Origin: Pseudomonadota bacterium
GTDB taxonomy: Bacteria > Desulfobacterota > Desulfobacteria > Desulfobacterales > Desulfosarcinaceae
Assembly: GCA_023435265.1 (NCBI GenBank)
Contig: JAEYRZ010000009.1
Coordinates: 1-12,315, forward strand
Direction: 5' to 3'
DNA: 12,315 nucleotides
A program made the translations under genes and the position numbers. The notes beneath the pieces were generated by a model, which was given only the letters and a program-made list of their open reading frames with translations, was not told the origin of the DNA and ran no database searches. Positions 6,199 to 12,315 of the stretch are shown piece by piece (the stretch's first letter is position 1; each line of letters begins with the position of its first letter).

Positions 6199-7539
6199 TT
6201 ACCGCTCAATATCCTTGATCAGGCGATTGGAGGGCGACAGCCGCAGTTCCTCGTAGAGCACGGCCAGCGTCCGGGTCGCCGGTTCGCATTTCGAACCCGC
6301 GCCCACCTCAAGCGGGTTCTGCCCCACTTTGTCCCAGGCCTCCAGAAAGGAGACCACCGTGATGCGTTGAATATCGCAGGCCGGTTGATAGGCGACCACG
6401 GGTTCGGTCCCGCTTCCTTCCACCATGGACACAAGCCTCGCCTCAACCAGATGCTGCAGCAAATCTTCCACCAGGGCCCGCGGCAGCTGAAGCCGCTCGG
6501 CGATATGTTCGGCATCCGGCGCCGGATCGCCTTGTTCGAACCGATGGATGATCATCTGCATGATTTGAAGCGCGGATTGTTTCCGCGAAGCCTGGCTGGC
6601 GTTCTGATAATCGATGCTCATGGCGTAAGTGCCCACCCGTTCATGGGCGTGCGCGATCTGCGCACCCAGCAGCACGATCATCCAGCTGAGCTGCAGCCAG
6701 ACCAAGAACAGCGGCAGGGCGGCGAAGCTGCCGTAAATGGCGTTGTATTGGGCGACAACCACCTGGGTTCCGATATAGAGGTTTTGGGTCAGATGGTAAA
6801 GCGAACCGCCGATGATTCCGGCGATGATCGCGGATTTTAAACGCACCTGGACATTGGGCATGACGAGATAGATCAGGACGAAGAGAAGCCACAACAGCGC
6901 GAACGGCAGCAGGCTGAGAAAGAAAAAAATCACCGGACTGGCGATGCGTAAAAGAGCCAGTTGACTGGTCAGATCGGTGACCTGCGTCCGGATGAAGACA
7001 TTCAGGCTGCTGGAGACGATAATCAGCACCGGGCTGAAAATCATCACCGTGACGTAATCGGTGAATTGACGCATGAAGGCGCGTTCCGGGACCTTCCAGA
7101 TGTCGTTCAGCGCCGCCTCGATCTGCCGGAGCACTTTGAGCGCCGACCAGAAAAGCACCAGAACGCCTACGCCGGCCACGACCCCGCCTTCGGTGCTCTC
7201 GAGCAGTGATCGTGCAAACGCGATAATGCGTTCCACGGCCTCGGTCTGCCCGGGCAGCCACAAATAGATTTGCCTGGTCAGCCGCTCTTCCAGGCCGAAA
7301 CCTTTGGCCAGGCCGAAGGCCATGGCAGCCACCGGAACAACCGACAGAAGACTGTAGAAGGTCAGCGCCGAAGCACGCAAAGCGCATCTGTCGCGCACAA
7401 AATCCTGAAGGGCAAGAAGCAGGATGCGGGTTGGTTTGAGCAAGAGGCCCTTGGGCCGCGAGAGCGCGTTTTGATCCAGGCGCCAGATGTCATGACGCAT
7501 GAATGTCAGGGCGCGGTTGACGAGGGATGGCTCCGCCAT
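6199..7539 (-). CDS. YihY/BrkB-family membrane protein with C-terminal winged-helix-like extension
   Basis: This is a 446-residue inner-membrane protein of the YihY/UPF0761 group, once called RNase BN or BrkB. Family features include ALRASALTFYSLLSVVPV (53-70), the LFWSALKVLRQIEAALNDIW block (129-148), and NAIYGSFAALPLFLVWLQLSW (266-286) near the last membrane pass. About six hydrophobic segments are visible (56-78, 120-142, 161-182, 199-227, 234-254, 268-296). Beyond residue 310 there is a soluble tail of about 135 residues. Its 320-385 part (HIAERLQLPRALVEDLLQHL, then a short beta-like stretch) resembles a winged helix-turn-helix, and a conserved-looking end follows. The biochemical function of the family is not settled, and the old RNase name is incorrect. 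GGAAG lies about 4 nt before the ATG. It is the last of three minus-strand genes, 47 nt after the thioesterase. Confidence 0.88.
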   Translation of the reverse strand: MAEPSLVNRALTFMRHDIWRLDQNALSRPKGLLLKPTRILLLALQDFVRDRCALRASALTFYSLLSVVPVAAMAFGLAKGFGLEERLTRQIYLWLPGQTEAVERIIAFARSLLESTEGGVVAGVGVLVLFWSALKVLRQIEAALNDIWKVPERAFMRQFTDYVTVMIFSPVLIIVSSSLNVFIRTQVTDLTSQLALLRIASPVIFFFLSLLPFALLWLLFVLIYLVMPNVQVRLKSAIIAGIIGGSLYHLTQNLYIGTQVVVAQYNAIYGSFAALPLFLVWLQLSWMIVLLGAQIAHAHERVGTYAMSIDYQNASQASRKQSALQIMQMIIHRFEQGDPAPDAEHIAERLQLPRALVEDLLQHLVEARLVSMVEGSGTEPVVAYQPACDIQRITVVSFLEAWDKVGQNPLEVGAGSKCEPATRTLAVLYEELRLSPSNRLIKDIER

Positions 7540-7586
7540 TGGTCTTCCATGCGTGGAATGAATGTAACCGGCCTTCAGGTGCTCGG

Positions 7587-8051
7587 CTATAGCATATTGT
7601 CAGGCATCTGCACGGCCACTACTTCGCCGCGGGCACAGATCTTCCCCTTGGCGGAAAGCGTTACGTCGACGATCACTTTGCGGCCCTTGATCTCCCTGAC
7701 CTTGCCGCGCAATTCCATCTCGGCATCGATCGGTGTCGGCCGAAGATAGTCGACATGCAGCGAACCGGTGACGAATCGCAGGTCGGGCAGGGTTCCCATT
7801 TCTCGGCCCTGGGCGCGGAAGGCTGCCGCAGCGGCGGTTCCCGTTCCGTGACAATCGATCACCGAGGCGATCAGCCCCCCGTACACATAACCGGGAATCG
7901 CCGTATGGTGCGGCTGCGGCGAAAAGCGGCACACCGATTCTTCGCCATCCCAGTAGCTCTTGATCTGCAAACCCTTATCGTTCAAACGACCACAGCCATA
8001 GCAGACGCTGTAGGCATCCGAATAGTGATCCTGAAAGGCTTTTTTGCTCAT
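7587..8051 (-). CDS. Hotdog-fold thioesterase, PaaI-like
   Basis: This 154-residue protein has the single-hotdog layout of PaaI-type acyl-CoA thioesterases. An N-terminal CYGCG (17-21) matches the cysteine pair seen in part of this family. IPGYVYGGLIASVIDCHGTGTA (52-73) corresponds to the central helix with a YGG in place of the usual HGG, and D66 is in the position of the catalytic acid. SLHVDYLRPTPI (97-108) and the strands about 111-148 complete the fold. It probably hydrolyses an acyl- or aryl-CoA ester in the cytoplasm; the substrate cannot be read from sequence. GAAGG lies 4 nt before the ATG. It sits 40 nt after the zinc-ribbon membrane protein gene and 47 nt before the YihY gene, so the three are likely one transcript, with no obvious shared function. 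Confidence 0.88.
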   Translation of the reverse strand: MSKKAFQDHYSDAYSVCYGCGRLNDKGLQIKSYWDGEESVCRFSPQPHHTAIPGYVYGGLIASVIDCHGTGTAAAAAFRAQGREMGTLPDLRFVTGSLHVDYLRPTPIDAEMELRGKVREIKGRKVIVDVTLSAKGKICARGEVVAVQMPDNML

Positions 8052-8091
8052 CGAACCTTCTTTGGGGTTGAATTGTTTCGTCGGTTGCGCA

Positions 8092-9183
8092 TCATCCGAA
8101 CCACTTTAAAAAAAACGGTTTCAAACGCTGAACCCAATCCGTGCGTCCGCCCCGGAACATCCGGGTCCCGAAGGTCAGCAAGTCCCCGATTTCGGGGATG
8201 ATCAGTTGAACCACGTTCATTGAACTTGAAATGATACAGAATGTCGGAATAACCACCAGGACGAAAGCATGCGCAAACAAAAAGCCTGAATCGGAATTGA
8301 TGTATGCTGCGGTCAGTGCCGCCACCGGTCCGAACCAGAAGATCACCTTGCCTATCAGCCCTAACGGTTCAAAGAAATAACGCACGATATGAAGAAGTTG
8401 TCCGATACCGCCGATCAGCAGAGTAATGAACATGGTCGAGAACACGATTTGCAGCGCCAGTGCCGGTGCGTTGATTCGCATGATAGCTTCGAGCGAGGCT
8501 GCTCCCAAAGCGAAATGAAGGACATAATGTTGCCCGATGGCCGTACTGGTATACACACCCCATATCATCTTACATAAGAAAAGCAGTCCAATTTCCATGG
8601 CCCAGGCAATCGCCGAAACAATCACGAAACCTGCCAACGCATCGCCCGTTCTTTTGTTCCACCGGGAAACCCGAGGGGCATTTCGGCGCCAAAAGCCACC
8701 AATGAACTGCCCGGACACCCATTCCATTATCTTGTTTGCTGACCAGAATTGAAATCCTTCGTGTTTGTCTGGAGGGGCCAATTCTGCCGTGATTTGCGTC
8801 GCATGTCGGCCCATCTTCCTAAAAATTACGCCGCAGTATCTGCATTCATTTGTGCGTGCGGGCTGCACGTTGCCGCATTTGGGGCAGGTTCGGGTGGCTT
8901 CATTCTTTCCGCCAGGAGCAGCGTTTTTTTCAAGAGAGGCATTCTGCGAAAAACTTTGCTGGCCAATACGGCAACTCGCACCCTTCGCTTCGAAGCGGCT
9001 GGCCCACCGCTCGGCTACGGACGCGTCCATATTGCGTATGATGAAACTGCCATTCGCCAGGAGCGAATCGAGCCGTTCCGCTTCGATCCGAAATGATCGT
9101 ACCACAAGCTCCCGCATTTTATTGCAGGTACGCTCATCCTGCGGATCAAATCCCACCGCAAGCGTACAATCATTGTCGCTCAT
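8092..9183 (-). CDS. Uncharacterised protein: L7/L12-like N-domain, zinc ribbon and multi-pass membrane region
   Basis: I do not recognise this 363-residue protein as a named family. Three parts can be seen. Residues about 7-73 look like a small alpha/beta domain whose second half (FIIRNMDAS ... AERWASRFEAKGASCRI) resembles the C-terminal domain of ribosomal protein L7/L12 by eye. A low-complexity stretch follows, then a zinc ribbon with C100, C103, C114 and C117 (CPKCGN ... CRYCGV). From about 183 there are four or five hydrophobic segments (183-208, 219-235, 239-266, 275-295, 300-328), ending in a basic tail. The cysteine part is presumably cytoplasmic. The start is the first in-frame ATG; only a weak ribosome-binding site precedes it. 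A good promoter lies about 50 nt upstream. It is first in a three-gene row with a thioesterase and a YihY-type protein. No function is proposed. Confidence 0.85.
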   Translation of the reverse strand: MSDNDCTLAVGFDPQDERTCNKMRELVVRSFRIEAERLDSLLANGSFIIRNMDASVAERWASRFEAKGASCRIGQQSFSQNASLEKNAAPGGKNEATRTCPKCGNVQPARTNECRYCGVIFRKMGRHATQITAELAPPDKHEGFQFWSANKIMEWVSGQFIGGFWRRNAPRVSRWNKRTGDALAGFVIVSAIAWAMEIGLLFLCKMIWGVYTSTAIGQHYVLHFALGAASLEAIMRINAPALALQIVFSTMFITLLIGGIGQLLHIVRYFFEPLGLIGKVIFWFGPVAALTAAYINSDSGFLFAHAFVLVVIPTFCIISSSMNVVQLIIPEIGDLLTFGTRMFRGGRTDWVQRLKPFFLKWFG

Positions 9184-9233
9184 TCGCGCACCGGAAGCTC
9201 TTATATCCCGACCTGAAAAGTGTGATTCGCAAC

Positions 9234-9262
9234 TGTATAAAAGAGATCTTCCGGTCCGTCAA
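9234..9262 (-). promoter_or_regulatory. Sigma70-type promoter for the zinc-ribbon membrane protein row
   Basis: On the minus strand TTGACG (9257-9262) and TATACA (9234-9239) are separated by 17 nt, with 5/6 and 4/6 consensus matches. Transcription would start near 9227, leaving a leader of about 44 nt. The site is in the 119-nt gap after aceA, so the three downstream genes can be transcribed independently of aceBA. Confidence 0.72.
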
Positions 9263-9302
9263 CAACAAGCCGGTTTTTCACCTTTTCTCTTCCGGACCGC
9301 CT
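9248..9302. repeat. Paired 13-nt repeats flanking the -35 region, possible operator or weak stem
   Basis: CTTCCGGTCCGTC at 9248-9260 and CTTCCGGACCGCC at 9290-9302 are direct repeats with two mismatches, 42 nt apart. Because the core is nearly self-complementary, CGGTCCG (9252-9258) and CGGACCG (9293-9299) are also a perfect 7-bp inverted repeat. The near copy overlaps the -35 box; the far copy abuts the aceA stop. This could be a binding site for a regulator, or a long-loop stem after aceA. There is no proper terminator U-run directly after it. Function is inference. Confidence 0.35.
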
Positions 9303-10640
9303 TTAAAACTGGCTCTCCTCGGTGGACCCCTCCAGGGCCGCCACCGTGCTCTGGCCCTCTGTAACGGTATTCATCACCCGGTCGAAATAGCCTGTCCCCA
9401 CGAATTTCTGATGGGTGATGCCCATGTAGCCGCCCTCTTCGCCGTGCGTGAATTCGGCCTGCTGAAAATGGGCATACGCCGACATGCCTTCTTTCCGGTA
9501 GCGGTATGCCAGGTCGAACATGCCCATATTCAAGGTATGAAACCCGGCCAGGGTCACGAACTGGAATTTGTAGCCCATGGCGCCCAATTCGCGTTGAAAA
9601 GCGGCGATCCGGGCATCGTCCAGATTGCCCTTCCAATTGAAGGAAGGCGAACAGTTATAAGCCAGGAGTTTACCCGGGAATCGCGCATGGATTCCTTCGG
9701 CGAAGTGTCTGGCTTCGTCCAGATCGGGACGCTGGGTTTCACACCAGATCATGTCGGCGTAGGGGGCGTATGCCAGGCCGCGCGCGATAGCCAGATCGAT
9801 GCCGTTGCGAATGTAGTAAAACCCTTCCGAGGTGCGCGGCTGATCCATGATAAACGGTCGATCGCGTTCATCGATGTCGCTGGTGATCAGGCGTGCCGCT
9901 TCGGCGTCCGTGCGCGCCACCAGGACCGTGGGTGTGCCGCATATGTCGGCCGCCAGTCGGGCGGCAATGAGCTTGGTGATGAATTCACGGGCCGGCACGA
10001 GCACCTTGCCGCCCAGATGGCCGCACTTTTTGGCGCTGGCCAACTGGTCCTCGAAATGAACGCCGGCTGCACCGGCCTCGATCATTTCCCGCATCAGCTC
10101 GAAAGCGTTCAATGGGCCGCCGAAGCCGGCCTCGGCATCGGCCACGATAGGAGCGTACCAGTAAGGTCCTTCTTTACGGCCGTCCAGGACCTGGATCTGG
10201 TCCGCGCGGCGCAGGGCGTTGTTGATCCGCCGCACCACATCCGGGACGCTGTTGGAAGGGTACAGGCTCTGGTCCGGGTACATTTGACCGGCCAGATTGT
10301 TATCCGCCGCCACCTGCCACCCGCTGAGATAGATCGCCAGCAACCCGGCTTCGACCTGCTGCACGGCCTGATTGCCGGTCAGGGCGCCCAGGGCCGGTAT
10401 ATAGGTTTCGGCTTGCAGCAGTTGCCACAACCGCTGCGCACCGGCTTGCGCATAGGTATGTTCGACCGGCAGCGTGCCGCGCAGCCTGAGAACGTCTTCG
10501 GCTCTGTACGGCCTGACAATCCCACCCCAGCGCGGATCGCACTCCCATTCACATTTCAACGCGGAAATCTCATCCGGTAAAATTTCATGACACGACAAGC
10601 GGTCGCATAGCGCCTGCGCTTTTTCAACGGTCGTCGGCAT
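9303..10640 (-). CDS. aceA: Isocitrate lyase
   Basis: Isocitrate lyase cleaves isocitrate to glyoxylate and succinate, the first step of the glyoxylate bypass, in the cytoplasm with Mg2+. The 445-residue length is close to the short bacterial form. The signature KKCGHLGGK (204-212) holds the catalytic cysteine C206. Metal and substrate positions are visible in VADAEAGFGG (166-175), HFEDQ (195-199) and ARTDAEAA (242-249). The NCSPSFNWK segment (329-337) is the conserved substrate-binding loop. A strong AGGAGG lies 5 nt before the ATG. The gene follows aceB by 21 nt, so both are made from one message. No aceK (isocitrate dehydrogenase kinase/phosphatase) follows, unlike enteric operons. Confidence 0.98.
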   Translation of the reverse strand: MPTTVEKAQALCDRLSCHEILPDEISALKCEWECDPRWGGIVRPYRAEDVLRLRGTLPVEHTYAQAGAQRLWQLLQAETYIPALGALTGNQAVQQVEAGLLAIYLSGWQVAADNNLAGQMYPDQSLYPSNSVPDVVRRINNALRRADQIQVLDGRKEGPYWYAPIVADAEAGFGGPLNAFELMREMIEAGAAGVHFEDQLASAKKCGHLGGKVLVPAREFITKLIAARLAADICGTPTVLVARTDAEAARLITSDIDERDRPFIMDQPRTSEGFYYIRNGIDLAIARGLAYAPYADMIWCETQRPDLDEARHFAEGIHARFPGKLLAYNCSPSFNWKGNLDDARIAAFQRELGAMGYKFQFVTLAGFHTLNMGMFDLAYRYRKEGMSAYAHFQQAEFTHGEEGGYMGITHQKFVGTGYFDRVMNTVTEGQSTVAALEGSTEESQF

Positions 10641-10661
10641 CGAATCCTCCTTTATCCGGCC

Positions 10662-12266
10662 TTACGGCAACTGCTCATAGGCTTTGAGCGTTAAAAATTC
10701 TACGAACTGCTCGTCGGCGATGATCTCTTCAAAAAGGGCGGCGGCGCGATCATACGGTATTTTTCGGAAGACGGACGGACCGACGCGCTTCCGGATTTTC
10801 TCCATTTCTTCGGCCAGCATGCGGCGGACCAACGTAAGCTCCACTTTGCGTCCGTCCTCGAGAACCCCATCAGGATGGTGCACCCACTGCCATACCTGAG
10901 CGCGCGATATCTCGGCCGTGGCGGCATCTTCCATCAAGTGGTAGAGCGGCACGCAGCCGTTGCCGGCCAGCCAGTGCGCCATATACTGGACGCCGACACT
11001 GATGTTGGTCCGCAAACCGCCCTCGGTGATGGTGCCCTGGGGTACTTTGAGGAGATCCGCGGCGCGAACGTTCACATCTTCGCGCCGCCGATGGAGCTGG
11101 TTGGGCGTTTTCATGCCCTTGTCGAATTCGGCGCGCGCCAGAGCGACCAGCCCGGGGTGGGCCACCCAGGTGCCGTCATGCCCGTCGTTCACTTCGCGGA
11201 TCTTGTCTTCGCGCACCTTGTTCAAGGCGCGTTCGTTGGCGGCCGGATCCTCCTTGATCGGGATCTGGGCGGCCATGCCGCCCACGGCGTGCGCGCCGCG
11301 CCGGTGGCAGCTCTGGATCACCCGCAGCGTATAGGACCGCATGAAGTGGCGGGTCATCGTAATCTGCGAGCGATCGGGGAAGATATACCCCGGCACGTTT
11401 CGGAAGCGCTTGATGAAGCTGAAGATGTAGTCCCATCGGCCGCAATTCAAACCTGCGGCATGCTCGCGCAATTCGTAGAGGATTTCTTCGGTTTCGAAGG
11501 CCGCCAGTATCGTTTCGATCAGGACGGTGGCCTTGATCGTTCCGGGCGCCAGATCTAGGGCTTTCTGCGCCGCCAGGAAGATGTCGTTCCACAATCGGGC
11601 CTCCAGATGGCTCTCGAGCTTGGGAAGATAAAAATAGGGACCGCTGCCGCGGTTCAGCAGCTCCCGGGCGTTGTGGAACAAAAACAAGCCGAAATCGAAG
11701 ATCGCTCCCGCCACGGGGCGACCGCCGACAAGGACATGTTGTTCATCCAGGTGCCAACCCCGGGGCCGGACGATCAGCACGGCCGTCTGGGGATTCAAAC
11801 GATAGGCTTTTCCTTCGGGGCTGGTATAGTCGATGGCGCGCCGCACCGCATCCACCAGATTGATTTGCCCCTGAATCGTGGCCTCCCACGTCGGGGAATG
11901 CGAGTCCTCGAAGTCGGCCATGAAGGTCGAGGCTCCCGAGTTCAGGGCGTTGATGATCATCTTACGGTCCACCGGCCCGGTGATTTCGACCCGCCGATCC
12001 TGCAGGTCGGCCGGGATCGGGGCAACGTTCCAATCGCCTTCGCGGACCGCACGGGTTTCGGGGAGAAAATCGGGCAGCTGACCATTATCGATCTGCAGTT
12101 GGCGCTCGTGGCGCCGCTGCAGCAATTCGAGGCGGCGATCGTTGAAACGCCGGTGCAGGTCGGCGACAAGACGCAATGCCGCAGGGCTCAGAATGGTTTC
12201 AAAGCCGGCCGCAAGAGGGCCGAGCACCTGAATGTCATCGATCTCGATAGCGGGTGCACCACGCAT
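10662..12266 (-). CDS. aceB: Malate synthase A
   Basis: Malate synthase condenses glyoxylate with acetyl-CoA to form malate and CoA, completing the glyoxylate bypass with the neighbouring isocitrate lyase. The 534-residue length and lack of the large insertion identify the A form rather than the longer G form. The family signature REHAAGLNCGRWDYIFS is at 267-283. SGASTFMADFEDS (110-122) and the LIVRPRGWH stretch (164-172) with the active-site arginine are present. The catalytic aspartate is D447 in LMEDAATAE, with the cysteine C438 nearby; both assignments rest on correspondence with the E. coli enzyme. GGGAGG lies about 5 nt before the ATG. It is the first gene of the aceBA pair. Confidence 0.98.
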   Translation of the reverse strand: MRGAPAIEIDDIQVLGPLAAGFETILSPAALRLVADLHRRFNDRRLELLQRRHERQLQIDNGQLPDFLPETRAVREGDWNVAPIPADLQDRRVEITGPVDRKMIINALNSGASTFMADFEDSHSPTWEATIQGQINLVDAVRRAIDYTSPEGKAYRLNPQTAVLIVRPRGWHLDEQHVLVGGRPVAGAIFDFGLFLFHNARELLNRGSGPYFYLPKLESHLEARLWNDIFLAAQKALDLAPGTIKATVLIETILAAFETEEILYELREHAAGLNCGRWDYIFSFIKRFRNVPGYIFPDRSQITMTRHFMRSYTLRVIQSCHRRGAHAVGGMAAQIPIKEDPAANERALNKVREDKIREVNDGHDGTWVAHPGLVALARAEFDKGMKTPNQLHRRREDVNVRAADLLKVPQGTITEGGLRTNISVGVQYMAHWLAGNGCVPLYHLMEDAATAEISRAQVWQWVHHPDGVLEDGRKVELTLVRRMLAEEMEKIRKRVGPSVFRKIPYDRAAALFEEIIADEQFVEFLTLKAYEQLP

Positions 12267-12305
12267 CTGGACCTCCCTTGGGTTGGTAGAAGGCTCGCGG
12301 GTCGC

Positions 12306-12311
12306 AATGTA
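12306..12311 (-). promoter_or_regulatory. Possible -10 box for aceBA, -35 outside the window
   Basis: TACATT on the minus strand, identical to the -10 box proposed for serS, lies 39 nt before the aceB start. It matches 4/6 of the consensus. The -35 region would be beyond the right edge, so this cannot be confirmed here. Confidence 0.25.
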
Positions 12312-12315
12312 AGGG

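Noticed and set aside
6172..6840. A 222-codon plus-strand frame downstream of the palindrome
   Set aside because: It is antisense to the YihY-family gene, which has clear membrane segments and family motifs.
9093..10580. A 495-codon open frame on the plus strand opposite aceA
   Set aside because: It is antisense to a well-supported isocitrate lyase, lacks family features, and long antisense frames are expected in GC-rich coding DNA.

Overview
The window is about 12.3 kb of GC-rich bacterial chromosome with ordinary housekeeping gene density. The gene set and an imperfectly palindromic intergenic element of a type I associate with Desulfobacterota suggest a sulfate-reducer-like deltaproteobacterium (possibly Desulfobacterales). 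That assignment is inference from general family knowledge; no rRNA or other taxonomic marker is present. I see no mobile element, CRISPR array, tRNA, rRNA, phage gene or defence gene.

Layout. (1) Positions 1-3772, minus strand: an operon read serS, thrC, then a LysM-domain envelope protein that runs off the left edge. serS and thrC share a 4-nt ATGA overlap, and thrC and the LysM gene are 45 nt apart. A near-consensus sigma70-type promoter lies about 100 nt upstream of serS, and the leader between them can fold into nested stems. (2) Positions 3964-6036, plus strand: 5-formyltetrahydrofolate cyclo-ligase, a 262-nt gap without a recognisable gene, then protein-L-isoaspartate methyltransferase (pcm) coupled by a TGATG overlap to a YqaA/DedA-family membrane protein. 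(3) Positions 6045-6187: a long imperfect palindrome between two convergent genes, probably an interspersed repeat and possibly a two-way terminator. (4) Positions 6199-9183, minus strand: three closely spaced genes read as a zinc-ribbon multi-pass membrane protein of unknown function, a hotdog-fold thioesterase, and a YihY/BrkB-family membrane protein with an extra C-terminal domain. A strong sigma70-like promoter stands in front of the first. (5) Positions 9303-12266, minus strand: malate synthase A followed 21 nt later by isocitrate lyase, the complete glyoxylate bypass as an aceBA operon.

How the genes work together. The aceBA pair lets the cell grow on acetate, fatty acids or other acetyl-CoA-yielding substrates without losing both carbons as CO2. 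serS and thrC link serine charging and threonine synthesis. The remaining genes serve folate salvage, protein repair and membrane or envelope functions. I did not find an exciting new system. The least understood item is the zinc-ribbon membrane protein with its promoter-flanking repeats; the serS leader structure and the intergenic palindrome are secondary points of interest.
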